A stretch of 64,000 bases of DNA from the NCBI RefSeq assembly GCF_026810445.1, contig NZ_CP113949.1, forward strand, positions 3,472,001 through 3,536,000. Direction: 5' to 3'. This document shows, piece after piece, positions 1 through 8,675 of the stretch. The position numbers were made by a program, and so were the translations under genes. A model generated the notes under the pieces. The model ran no database searches and had not been told where the DNA came from. It saw only the letters and a list, made by a program, of their open reading frames with translations. The first letter of the stretch is position 1; every line of letters starts with the position of its first letter. Source of the stretch: Pseudomonas sp. BSw22131 (GTDB taxonomy: Bacteria; Pseudomonadota; Gammaproteobacteria; Pseudomonadales; Pseudomonadaceae).

Positions 1-198
1 CAGGCCCGGGGCGCGCCAGACGCTGCCGTCATCGGGCTTTTGCACGCCTTTGACCAGCTTCAACATGCTGGACTTGCCAGTGCCGTTGCGACCAATGATG
101 CAGACCCGCTCACCACGGGCGATCTGCCACGACACCTTGTCCAACAACGGCATGGAGCCGAACGCAAGGGACACATCGCTGAATTTGAGCAGGGTCAT
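1..198 (-). CDS. uup: ABC-F family ATPase (Uup-like), N-terminal 66 residues only
   Basis: Translating the minus strand from the ATG at 198 gives the start of a soluble ATP-binding cassette protein without membrane segments. The Walker A motif GRNGTGKSS lies at about residues 36-44, preceded by the typical start MTLLKFSDVSLAFG. A clear GGAGAA ribosome binding site stands just upstream. ABC-F proteins bind ATP in two cassettes and act on ribosomes or DNA; Uup is the member usually found beside slt in Pseudomonas. The second cassette and the C-terminal coiled coil lie beyond the window edge, so the Uup assignment rests on the first residues and the neighbour. It is divergent from slt, with a 212-base gap that must carry both promoters. 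Confidence 0.8.
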   Translation of the reverse strand, partial: MTLLKFSDVSLAFGSMPLLDKVSWQIARGERVCIIGRNGTGKSSMLKLVKGVQKPDDGSVWRAPGL

Positions 199-410
199 GA
201 GCTTCTCCAAAAACCGGGCGCGCATTCTACCTGAGATACCCGGTGCATGTCGGCATTGGATGACGGATGTGCAGTCCCTCATCCAAATAATTTCTTTTTA
301 TACACACAGATTGTTTCCATCCGTGACCGTCGAACCCGGAAGGCTTCAACCAGCGCTGGCAAACCGCTAAGCTAGCGGCACTTTTCACGATTCATCTGCA
401 CGGAAGTCTC

Positions 411-2339
411 ATGCGCAGTCGTTTCTTTAGTCTTTTGTCCTGCCTGCTTCTGTCGGCGACCGCCGCCCAGTCTGTCCAAGCGGTCGACCTCTCCCAACAA
501 CGCCAATACTACGATGAAGCCAAGCGTGCGCTGGCCAAGGGCGACTCTGGCCCTTATCGGATGTACGGCGCGGCGCTGGCCGATTATCCGCTCGAACCCT
601 ACCTTGCATACGATGAACTGACCGCCCGCCTGAATAGCGCCAGCGATCAGGAGATCGAAAAGTTCTTTGCCGACCACGGCGACCTTCCCCAGGCCAACTA
701 CATGAAGTTGCGCTGGCTGCGACAACTTGCAGCGCGGGGCGACTGGCAACCGTTTGTCGAGTATTACGATCCCAAGCTTAATTTCGTCGAGCTGGACTGC
801 CTGTATGGTCAATACCAGTTAGGCCACAACTTGAAAGCAGAAGGTTACGCCAACGCCGAGAAGCTCTGGATGACCGGCAAGACCCTGCCCGCTGCGTGTG
901 ATGCGTTCTTTGCCCAGTGGGCCGCCGAGGGCCAGCTCACCGAGCAGAAACGTTGGCAGCGCGCCAAGCTGGCGGCGCAAACCCGCAATTACGCGCTGGC
1001 CAACCAATTGGTCAACAGCCTGAACTCCCTCGCCCCCCAAGGCCGCTTGCTGATTGCCGTCGCGCAAAAGCCGGAAATGATCAACAACCAGGCCCAGTTC
1101 GTTCCTGCCGACGAGGCAATGTCGGACGTCGTCGGCCTGGGCCTGCGCCGCCTGGCTAAGCAGGATCCCCAGCGCGCACTCGAACTGCTTGACGCCTACG
1201 CACCGGCGCTGCGCTTTTCCCACGAAGAACAAGTGCAGATCGCCAAGGAAATCGGCCTCACCCTCGCGCGCAGCTACGATGGCCGCGCCCTGGAGGTGAT
1301 GACCAAGTACGACCCGGATCTGCGCGACGACACGGTGACCGAATGGCGCCTGCGCCTGCTGCTGCGCCTGGCCCGCTGGAATGACGCTTACGAACTGACG
1401 CGTCGCCTGCCGCAATCGCTGGCCACCACCAATCGCTGGCGCTACTGGCAGGCGCGTTCACTGGAGCTGTCGCAGCCCAACAGCCCTCTTCTGCCTGCGC
1501 TCTACAAGAATGTAGCCAAGGAGCGCGACTTTTATGGCTTCCTGGCAGCGGATCGCACTCAGACCTCTTACCAGTTGAACAACAAACCCCTGATGCTCAG
1601 TCAGGCCACCATCAACAAAGTACGCAATACGCCGGGCGTGCGTCGTGCGCTTGAGTTTTACGAGCGCGGCCAGATCGTTGACGGGCGTCGCGAGTGGTAC
1701 CACGTTACCCGCCGCTTTACCCGTGACGAGATGGTTGCGCAGGCGAAACTGGCGTACGACATGAAGTGGTACTTCCCGGCTATCCGCACGATCAGTCAGG
1801 CGCAGTACTGGGATGATCTGGACATTCGCTTCCCGATGGCACACCGCGACACGCTGGTTCGGGAAGCGCAGGTGCGCGGCCTGCATTCAAGCTGGGTGTT
1901 CGCGATCACCCGCCAGGAAAGCGCGTTCATGGACGACGCACGCTCCGGTGTCGGCGCCAGTGGCCTGATGCAACTGATGCCGGCCACTGCCAAAGAGACC
2001 GCTCGCAAGTTCAGCATCCCGCTGACCTCACCCGCGCAGGTGCTGGATCCGGACAAGAATATTCAGCTTGGGGCGGCTTATCTGAGCCAGGTTCACAGCC
2101 AGTTCAACGGCAACCGCGTGCTGGCTTCAGCGGCCTATAACGCGGGCCCAGGTCGTGTACGGCAATGGCTGAGAGGGGCGAACCACCTGGCGTTCGACGT
2201 GTGGGTTGAAAGCATTCCGTTCGATGAAACCCGCCAGTACGTACAAAACGTACTGTCTTACGCAGTCATCTATGGACAGAAGCTGAATGCACCGCAGCCG
2301 CTGGTGGATTGGCATGAGCGGTTTTTTGACGATTTATAA
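411..2339 (+). CDS. slt: Soluble lytic murein transglycosylase
   Basis: 642 residues, close to the length of Slt70 of E. coli. The first ~24 residues form a Sec signal peptide (MRSRFFSLLSCLLLSATAAQ, cleaved near VQA-VD), placing the enzyme in the periplasm. A long alpha-helical superhelical region fills residues 25 to about 460. The catalytic SLT domain follows: SSWVFAITRQESAF carries the catalytic glutamate, GASGLMQLMPATA is the second conserved motif, and LASAAYNAGPGR the third. Such enzymes cleave the MurNAc-GlcNAc bond of peptidoglycan and leave a 1,6-anhydro end, which feeds cell-wall recycling. The gene stands alone, divergent from the uup-like gene and convergent with the MOSC gene. 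Confidence 0.95.
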   Translation: MRSRFFSLLSCLLLSATAAQSVQAVDLSQQRQYYDEAKRALAKGDSGPYRMYGAALADYPLEPYLAYDELTARLNSASDQEIEKFFADHGDLPQANYMKLRWLRQLAARGDWQPFVEYYDPKLNFVELDCLYGQYQLGHNLKAEGYANAEKLWMTGKTLPAACDAFFAQWAAEGQLTEQKRWQRAKLAAQTRNYALANQLVNSLNSLAPQGRLLIAVAQKPEMINNQAQFVPADEAMSDVVGLGLRRLAKQDPQRALELLDAYAPALRFSHEEQVQIAKEIGLTLARSYDGRALEVMTKYDPDLRDDTVTEWRLRLLLRLARWNDAYELTRRLPQSLATTNRWRYWQARSLELSQPNSPLLPALYKNVAKERDFYGFLAADRTQTSYQLNNKPLMLSQATINKVRNTPGVRRALEFYERGQIVDGRREWYHVTRRFTRDEMVAQAKLAYDMKWYFPAIRTISQAQYWDDLDIRFPMAHRDTLVREAQVRGLHSSWVFAITRQESAFMDDARSGVGASGLMQLMPATAKETARKFSIPLTSPAQVLDPDKNIQLGAAYLSQVHSQFNGNRVLASAAYNAGPGRVRQWLRGANHLAFDVWVESIPFDETRQYVQNVLSYAVIYGQKLNAPQPLVDWHERFFDDL

Positions 2340-2405
2340 GGGGTTCGGGAGGCGCTGACGAGACCGTCTGCGCCTCTCGCCATCTGGCTGCGCCTGCGTA
2401 AACCC

Positions 2406-3215
2406 TTACTCCAGAACCTCAACCGGCATGCCAACTTCGAGTACGCCGGGGCCGTCGCTGACCATGTTCTGCCCAAACCAGATCTGCCCGTCCCATTCCC
2501 GGTAGGTCTTGAGAGTGGTCAGGGGTTCACGATCTTCGGTGCGTTCACCGGTCGCAGGATCGATAGTGGTCAGAATGCAGCGCGAGCAGCCCTTGAGCAG
2601 ACGGAATTCCATTTCACCGATGCGGATGCGTTTCCAGCCATCCTCGGCGAACGCTTCACTGCCTTCCACCACCAGATTGGGCCGGAAGCGCAGCATTTCC
2701 TGCTCCCGGCCAATCTTGCCAGACAAATCATCAAGCGACGCCTGACCGATCAGCAACAGCGGGAAGCCGTCAGCGAAACTCACCCGGTCATTTACATCGC
2801 CATAACCACTGGGCAGCCAACGTGCCCGTTCGCTGGGCATGTACACCAAGCGCGTGGGTCTGCCCACAAAATCACTGACCCATCGCGCCGCTTCATCACC
2901 GGCATCCGGCACCCTGAACGTATCGCGCCACACCGTGATGCCGCGCAGGTTCGATTCCACGTCTTCCGGGACCCGCACATCAATGGGCGCATTACCTGGC
3001 GCCGACAGCGTAACGCCGCCCGCCTCCTTCCACAGCACCGACAACTGTGACATCTGCGGCAGCACACGCTGAGTAAAAAACCGTCCATTGGTCTCGTCCA
3101 CCAACATCCAGCGTCGGTCACCGGTCAGGCCCAACTCATCGAACTGCGCGCGTTGCAGCGGCTCGGCCTTGCAGGACTTGAGGGGGTAACGATACAACGC
3201 GCTGAGGTGCGGCAT
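2406..3215 (-). CDS. MOSC domain protein (YcbX-like)
   Basis: 269 residues. The N-terminal part (LSALYRYPLKSCKAEPLQ) is the MOSC N-terminal beta-barrel domain, and the C-terminal MOSC domain includes GCSRCILTTIDPATG, with the conserved cysteine expected to bind a molybdenum cofactor. Family members such as YcbX reduce N-hydroxylated bases and need molybdenum cofactor. The E. coli YcbX has an extra C-terminal 2Fe-2S ferredoxin domain of roughly 100 residues; this protein ends without one, so an electron partner must be separate. It converges on slt and lies downstream of cheV with no sign of an operon. Confidence 0.85.
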   Translation of the reverse strand: MPHLSALYRYPLKSCKAEPLQRAQFDELGLTGDRRWMLVDETNGRFFTQRVLPQMSQLSVLWKEAGGVTLSAPGNAPIDVRVPEDVESNLRGITVWRDTFRVPDAGDEAARWVSDFVGRPTRLVYMPSERARWLPSGYGDVNDRVSFADGFPLLLIGQASLDDLSGKIGREQEMLRFRPNLVVEGSEAFAEDGWKRIRIGEMEFRLLKGCSRCILTTIDPATGERTEDREPLTTLKTYREWDGQIWFGQNMVSDGPGVLEVGMPVEVLE

Positions 3216-3298
3216 GAACGCTTCCTTGGGTGATCTGATGATGGCGGAAAAAGCGTTACTTTATACGAGCCGATCCGCGTCTACAGCCTCGCGGACAC

Positions 3299-3337
3299 AA
3301 AAAAGCCCTCGCAACCCATTACAGGTCACGAAGGCTG
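3299..3337 (-). terminator. Rho-independent terminator of cheV
   Basis: Read on the minus strand, AGCCTTCG pairs with CGAGGGCT (one G-U pair) around an 18-base loop, followed by a run of T. It sits 11 bases after the cheV stop codon, which makes it the natural end of that transcript. Confidence 0.75.
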
Positions 3338-3347
3338 GAAACGCTTA

Positions 3348-4277
3348 TTACGATTGATCGAGCATCAAGCGCTCACGGACCACGTCAACCAGTTTGTCCG
3401 GCTGGAACTTGGACAGGAAGTTATCGCAGCCGACCTTCTTGACCATCGACTCGTTGAAACTGCCTGACAACGAGGTGTGCAGCACCACGTACAGGCCGCG
3501 CAGCCTCGGGTCGTTACGAATTTCGGTGGTCAACCGGTAGCCATCCATTTCCGGCATCTCGGCATCGGTGAAGATCATCAGCAGCTTGTCAGTCATCACC
3601 TCTCCGCTGTCAGCCCAGCCCTTGAGCATGTTCAGCGCTTTAAGGCCATCGCGGGCGACGTGCATTTTAACGCCCAGCTGACCCAGCGTTTCGCGTAATT
3701 GCGCCAACGCCACGTTGGAGTCGTCGACCAGCAGGACTTCGCGCCCCCGGGCGCGTTCCAGCACCGGATCTTCAAGTTTTTCACGGGAGACCTTGGCGCT
3801 GTAGGGCACGATTTCAGCGAGGACTTTTTCCACGTCGATAATCTCAACCAGTTGGTCATCGACTTTACTGATAGCGGTCAGGTAATGCTGGCGCCCCGCA
3901 CTGGTCGGTGGTGGCAGAATCGCTTCCCAGTTCATGTTGACGATGCGGTCCACACCGCCCACCAGGAATGCCTGAACCGAGCGGTTGTACTCAGTGACGA
4001 TGATTGTGCTCGACGGGCTTGGCACCAACGGCCGCATGCCGATCGCCTGAGACAGGTCAATAACCGGCAGCGTCTGTCCACGAAGGTTGACCACCCCGCA
4101 GACATAGGGATGGCGCTGGGGCATCAAGGTGAGCTTGGGCAGCTGGAGTACTTCCTGAACCTTAAACACGTTGATTGCGAACAACTGTCGGCCGGCCAGG
4201 CGAAACATGAGAATTTCCAGGCGGTTCTCACCCACCAGCTGAGTGCGTTGATCTACTGTGTCGAGAATGCCAGCCAT
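3348..4277 (-). CDS. cheV: Chemotaxis coupling protein CheV (CheW + receiver)
   Basis: 309 residues from the ATG at 4277. That start has an AGGAG site six bases upstream; an upstream TTG at 4295 is in frame but poorly placed. Residues ~20-165 form a CheW-like domain (FAINVFKVQEVLQLP, CGVVNLRGQTLPVIDL), which docks CheA to chemoreceptors. Residues ~185-305 form a receiver domain: LLVDDSN holds the acidic pair, FTDAEMPEMDGY the phosphorylated aspartate, and the conserved lysine lies in FLSKFQPD. CheV thus links receptors to CheA and can be phosphorylated for adaptation. It stands alone here, away from any main che cluster, as is common for Pseudomonas CheV paralogues. Confidence 0.93.
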   Translation of the reverse strand: MAGILDTVDQRTQLVGENRLEILMFRLAGRQLFAINVFKVQEVLQLPKLTLMPQRHPYVCGVVNLRGQTLPVIDLSQAIGMRPLVPSPSSTIIVTEYNRSVQAFLVGGVDRIVNMNWEAILPPPTSAGRQHYLTAISKVDDQLVEIIDVEKVLAEIVPYSAKVSREKLEDPVLERARGREVLLVDDSNVALAQLRETLGQLGVKMHVARDGLKALNMLKGWADSGEVMTDKLLMIFTDAEMPEMDGYRLTTEIRNDPRLRGLYVVLHTSLSGSFNESMVKKVGCDNFLSKFQPDKLVDVVRERLMLDQS

Positions 4278-4793
4278 CTGTTGCTCCTGGAGCAAGGGTC
4301 ATATTTGATTTCGCTAAAACGCTATCGGCTGACGGCGATCAGACCTTAATCAGAATGTGCCTGCCCGACGAAATGACATCCTATTAATATCATTCCTCTC
4401 CCGCCATCATTCCACCAATGAAACAGCTTTCGTTCATGCAAGCGCAGTGAAGACCGTAGGGGTATTCCTTAGCCACAGTCAGGGCAAACCTGATATTCGT
4501 TATCGCCGGGAGCTATTACTGTGACGGCATTCTCATTGAGTGAACGGAATCGTTTCAGTGATCGCGTACGTCGAGCCACCCGCCCGCCTTGTCCCTGCAG
4601 CGACAAGTGACCTTCAGCAAAGCGGTTCGACGCGATCACGCAGGTCCCCAATCAACGACTGCGTCACATCCGACGCAGCCCGACCGGAACAATCGGAAAC
4701 GGCCTACAGACTTGCCTTTACTCTCGCGCTTACCGTGATGCCACTTGCCACACGCGACCTACGATCGCCATCCATGAACAGTGGAGATTACAC
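4278..4793. other. Intergenic region between cheV and the Hpt-like gene
   Basis: About 515 bases with no convincing gene. The cheV-proximal part around 4370-4400 is AT-rich (CCTATTAATATCATTCC) and could hold the divergent promoters. Short reading frames in this stretch have no good ribosome binding site and no recognisable product. Confidence 0.5.
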
Positions 4794-5309
4794 ATGCTGA
4801 ACAGCAATGAGTGGCATCAGCTGCACGGTGAGTTTCTCAGCGACGCCCAGGTATTGCTGAAACGCTCGGAAGAGTGCCTGGCTCATCTGGAGCTGATAAG
4901 CGATGACAAAGATGCCATTGGATGCCTGCTCGAAACACTGCATAAAATAGCTGGAGAAGCAGACAAGGCAGGCGTGACGCCAGTTGGCAATTTTGCCCGT
5001 CAGTTGCGGTATTTGCTGTATTTCGCTCACGCCGCAGCGCGCATCCAGCCAAAGACACTGCTTTGTCTTAAAAGCTGCTTCACGCTACTGGCCTGGCAGA
5101 TCGAGCTGATCGACCCGTACACGGGCCAGTTGTTACTCGATGAACAAGAGCAGCAAGAATTGCTCGAACACTTCAGTTGCTGCGCCGGGATCGGCGGACT
5201 TGAGCCAAGCCCTGTACATCCAGTGAGATGGACGCGGCAAGGCTCCTTGCATTCCACTGCCGACGGGCACTGCGCCCATGATCCAGTCCTTCATAACAAC
5301 TCACTTTGA
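4794..5309 (+). CDS. Hpt-like phosphotransfer protein
   Basis: 171 residues, start supported by GTGGAGAT eight bases before the ATG. Residues ~1-110 look like a four-helix Hpt bundle: LLETLHKIAGEADKAG resembles the conserved HxxKGxAxxxG block, with histidine of LHKIAG as the candidate phosphorylated residue. Hpt proteins pass phosphate between hybrid kinases and response regulators. The match is loose: the lysine is present but the following small-residue pattern differs from classical Hpt, and the last 40 residues look unstructured. It lies 210 bases upstream of a histidine kinase/response regulator pair on the same strand, which makes a joint signalling role plausible but unproven. Confidence 0.55.
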   Translation: MLNSNEWHQLHGEFLSDAQVLLKRSEECLAHLELISDDKDAIGCLLETLHKIAGEADKAGVTPVGNFARQLRYLLYFAHAAARIQPKTLLCLKSCFTLLAWQIELIDPYTGQLLLDEQEQQELLEHFSCCAGIGGLEPSPVHPVRWTRQGSLHSTADGHCAHDPVLHNNSL

Positions 5310-5519
5310 TATCAACGCGCCCGCACGACAACCCTGTCTGGCGGGATGCGCCTGCCAGAGCGCCATGGCGGTACTGAAACGAAAACAGCCCATACAGACC
5401 GTTCAGAGACAGCAATTAAACCGCTGGCCATTTGAGGTAAGATCGGTGTCGACCATCTGGACGCCCCCTCTTCGCACGCAAGCAAAGAGAACCGCTGATA
5501 CAGGGCTGACTGCCGCAAA

Positions 5520-6470
5520 GTGACCCGACATACCGTTGTCCGGCTTATCCGCAACAACCATTTGATGGCTTCATCTCTTATGCACGCCAGCTACAAGATC
5601 TTCAAATTATGGCCGCCAAGTACCAAAAATGCCTGGCGACTGACCGCGGTGCTGTGCGTGGGAGCTGCGGCGTGCAATCTGGCGCTGCACTTCATGTGTA
5701 GTGCGCTGCCCATCAGCTTGCTGGTACTCAATCTCACGGCGTTTCTGAGCGTCTGGTACGCCCAGGCGCGCCTGGGAAGGTCCATTCAGTTTCAGCCTCA
5801 GGAGCTTGCGGACCACATGCTTCAGGTTCAGGAAACGGAACGCCACCGACTGAGTCGCGAGCTGCACGATGACATCGGTCAAATGCTCACCGCCGCGAAA
5901 TTGCAAAGCGACTGGCTGCAAAGGCGTTTGCCGACAGAACTGCAACCTCATTGGGCGGTGCTCAACAACACGCTGGATGAAACCCTCGCCAAGGTGCGCG
6001 ACGTCTCGGCCATTCTCAACCCGCGCCAATTGGCGAGTCTGGGGCTTGAGGCCAGCTTGCGTGCCCACCTGCTGCGCACGCTCACCGACACCCAAGTGCT
6101 GTGGAGCCTGGAGTGCCAGCAAAGGCTGACCGGAATTCCGGAAGAAGTGGCGGTGGCTGCGTTCCGGATCACCCAGGAGGCCGTCACTAACGTATTGCGT
6201 CATGCCCGAGCGAGTAACCTGATCGTGCGGATACAACGGCGCGCCGACGGGCTGGCGCTCAGCATCACTGACGACGGAATCGGCTTTACTCCAGCCGTCA
6301 ATCCTGGCGAACAAGGCCAACGCGGCATGGCCGGCATGGGCGAACGCGCGGCACTGATGGGTGGCACCTTCAACATCGAAAGCGCGCCGGGCACTGGCAC
6401 CCATATCCAGGCCGTATTCCCTTGGGCGCCTCGCGCACAAAAACGTGCCGCCACAAGTAGTGCCTCATGA
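5520..6470 (+). CDS. NarL-type sensor histidine kinase
   Basis: Up to 316 residues. The start is uncertain: a GTG at 5520 and ATGs at 5565 and 5580 are all possible and none has a strong ribosome binding site. Two hydrophobic segments lie at about residues 40-60 and 65-82, so the protein is probably anchored with almost no periplasmic sensor. HRLSRELHDDIGQ is the HisKA_3 dimerisation box with the phosphorylated histidine; TQEAVTNVLRHA is the N box of the ATPase domain; DDGIGF and GMAGMGERA are the glycine boxes. It overlaps the next gene by four bases (ATGA), so the pair is co-translated. The signal is unknown. Confidence 0.88.
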   Translation: MTRHTVVRLIRNNHLMASSLMHASYKIFKLWPPSTKNAWRLTAVLCVGAAACNLALHFMCSALPISLLVLNLTAFLSVWYAQARLGRSIQFQPQELADHMLQVQETERHRLSRELHDDIGQMLTAAKLQSDWLQRRLPTELQPHWAVLNNTLDETLAKVRDVSAILNPRQLASLGLEASLRAHLLRTLTDTQVLWSLECQQRLTGIPEEVAVAAFRITQEAVTNVLRHARASNLIVRIQRRADGLALSITDDGIGFTPAVNPGEQGQRGMAGMGERAALMGGTFNIESAPGTGTHIQAVFPWAPRAQKRAATSSAS

Positions 6471-7126
6471 CGTGCACGCTACTGTTGATCGACGACCACT
6501 CACTGATCAGGGCTGGAGTCCGTGCGCTGGTGGCGGACATTCCGGGCTATACCGTCGTGGGTGAAGGCGCCGATGGCGAGCAATTGCTGGAGCTGACGCT
6601 CACGCTGCGGCCGGACATCATCCTCCTCGACATCTCGATGAAACGCAGCAACGGGCTTGATGCTCTGGAGACACTGAAAAAGACATTGCCCGACAGCAAA
6701 GTACTGATTCTGTCGATGCACACCGAGCCCCACTTGATCATGCGGGCGCTTGAGGCTGGTGCGCATGGCTATCTACTCAAGGATGCAACGGCGACAGAGA
6801 TCGAACAGGCGCTAGACGCACTGCGCAGCGGCGAGCGTTACTTGAGCCCGGCAATCGCCCATACCGTGATCAACCAGGCACTCGTGGGGAGCAAATCAGC
6901 CAAGGCCGACGTTCACGACAACCACGCGCTGACGGCGCGCCAACTGGAAATCCTGCGGCTGATCGTGCGCGGGAAGTCCACCCGGGAAATCGCCACCGGC
7001 CTGAGCCTGAGCATCAAGACTGTCGAGACCCACCGTTCGCAGATCATGAAGCGCCTGCAGATCTACGACGTGGCGGGCCTTGTTCTGTTTTGCGTACGCG
7101 AGCAGATCATCAGTCTGGACGATTAA
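6467..7126 (+). CDS. NarL/FixJ-type response regulator
   Basis: 219 residues. The receiver domain (residues ~1-120) has LLLIDDHSLIRAG with the acidic pair, DIILLDISM with the phosphorylated aspartate and GYLLKDA with the conserved lysine. The C-terminal LuxR-type helix-turn-helix (residues ~150-210) shows LTARQLEILRLIVRG and TVETHRSQIMKRL. It is the partner of the kinase it overlaps by four bases and should bind DNA as a dimer when phosphorylated. Its last 17 bases overlap the convergent lipid kinase gene, so the two transcripts are antisense at their 3' ends. Confidence 0.93.
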   Translation: MTCTLLLIDDHSLIRAGVRALVADIPGYTVVGEGADGEQLLELTLTLRPDIILLDISMKRSNGLDALETLKKTLPDSKVLILSMHTEPHLIMRALEAGAHGYLLKDATATEIEQALDALRSGERYLSPAIAHTVINQALVGSKSAKADVHDNHALTARQLEILRLIVRGKSTREIATGLSLSIKTVETHRSQIMKRLQIYDVAGLVLFCVREQIISLDD

Positions 7127-8027
7127 GCCGCGCGGACCGGCCCAGCAACGGGGAATGCGATGGCAGGTGAACGTGCAGTGCGGCTGGCCGGATCTCGAAA
7201 CGAAGGTTCTCGCCTTTCAGCGGCTCGCCGTCCAGATTGATATCCAGCCCTTGGGTCGACTTGAGCTCGACCCAAGGCAAGCGGGCCCTGACGAACATGT
7301 TCTCAACCCCCAGCCCGCCCTCAAGCAGACTCCTGAGCGTGCCGATCACTTCCTGAGGCGCTGGCAGGATGCTGACGTCGAGCATGCCGTCGTCGGCCAG
7401 TGCTGTCGGACACAGAGGGTGACCCCCCCCTGCTTGACGCCCATTGCCAATACCCAGTGCGAGCATTTCGCCCTGCCAGTGGAAATCGGGGCCAGTGATC
7501 TCACCGTAAGCCGCGCTCAGCTCGCTGAAACGCGACAAGCCGGTAAAGAGGTACGCCGCGCCGCCCAGGACTTTCTTCAGGTCTTCGGAGGTATTGGCGG
7601 TGACCTGGCTGCCGAAGCCGCCCGTGGCCATGTTCAGGAACATCTGCCCATCGACCTCGCCCATGTCCACCGCGTAAGCGGGTACATCCAGCAGGTCCAG
7701 CGCTTTCTCGACTTCCAGCGGCACTTCGGCCGAACGCGCGAAGTCATTGGCAGTGCCCAGCGGCAAGATGGTCAGCCGGGCGTCGGTGTCGGCTTGCGCC
7801 AGCGCCTCGGCGATATCACGCAACGTACCATCGCCACCGCCGGCGATAATCTCGCGGTGTCCATCAGCAAGGGCTTCATTGACCAGGCGCTGCGCGTCGC
7901 CCGCTTCCCACGTCAGCCGGACGTCCAGGCTCCAGCCTCGTTGGCGTTTTTTCTCCACCGCATTGCGCACATCCTCGTTGAGCGCCTGCTTGCCGTGGAG
8001 AATCAAAATTGCTCTGCGCTCTGTCAT
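7110..8027 (-). CDS. yegS: YegS-like diacylglycerol/lipid kinase
   Basis: 305 residues from the ATG at 8027 (MTERRAILILHG), close to E. coli YegS (299). A longer frame to 8075 lacks a better start. IIAGGGDGTLRDIAEAL is the nucleotide-binding glycine loop of the DAGK catalytic domain and LPLGTANDFARS the second conserved block. YegS enzymes phosphorylate lipids, phosphatidylglycerol in vitro, at the inner face of the membrane. The gene is monocistronic, and its 3' end overlaps the convergent response regulator gene. Confidence 0.9.
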   Translation of the reverse strand: MTERRAILILHGKQALNEDVRNAVEKKRQRGWSLDVRLTWEAGDAQRLVNEALADGHREIIAGGGDGTLRDIAEALAQADTDARLTILPLGTANDFARSAEVPLEVEKALDLLDVPAYAVDMGEVDGQMFLNMATGGFGSQVTANTSEDLKKVLGGAAYLFTGLSRFSELSAAYGEITGPDFHWQGEMLALGIGNGRQAGGGHPLCPTALADDGMLDVSILPAPQEVIGTLRSLLEGGLGVENMFVRARLPWVELKSTQGLDINLDGEPLKGENLRFEIRPAALHVHLPSHSPLLGRSARLNRPD

Positions 8028-8675
8028 TTCTGTCTCTCTGTGATCGTGCGGGTCTTTGCGAGATATGTTGACCACGGCCCCGGAAAAAAAAGCCGCCGCC
8101 GCTCAGCAAATTTTTCTCGGCGGTCAGTCTTTGGTTGCATAATGCCATCAAATCGACGAACGGCACTGAGCGGACGGGGAAATTCAGAGTCAGACCTTGG
8201 GCTGCGCTAAAACCCGCAGCCCAGCTGCGTCTTTTGCTATCGATATACCTCGATGTGTTTCATAAAAGTTACGCTTTTTCATATCCGAGTCGATCATTTC
8301 CAGCATTTACTCGGGTAAAAGGCGACGAGTAATGTAAGAAAAATGATTATTTTCAGCGCCAAGGGCATTGAATTAATCCTCAAGAATGTGCTTAATCGAC
8401 AAATTATTGGCTTAAATCACAAGTAAGCGAAAAGAGTCACTTTATTGACTTTTATCCCCTAAAAGCCTGCGTCAAAAGAGCCAGTCATCTATTCAGGGAT
8501 TGAAGACATGGAACAGTTCTTATGTGGGCGCTTTGCTCATTATTCTTTCGCTCAATGGCTCAAGCGTGATCGCACTCCCCGGTTCCCGCTGCATGCACGA
8601 TGAGTCTGTCAGCTTCTATCTCTCTATTCCGTTGAGCGCTGCCATGGCAGCGCAATTTTCTCGCGAGGCTTTCTA
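8028..8675. other. Long AT-rich intergenic region upstream of the ManC-like gene
   Basis: About 650 bases, clearly more AT-rich than its neighbours between 8240 and 8480. It contains an imperfect inverted repeat around 8432-8456 (AGTCA and TGACT arms) and one 31-codon frame at 8508-8603 beginning MEQFLCGRFAHYSFAQWLK. That frame could be a leader peptide or the remnant of a lost upstream gene; I do not recognise it. The rest probably holds the promoter and regulatory sites of the exopolysaccharide precursor gene. Confidence 0.4.
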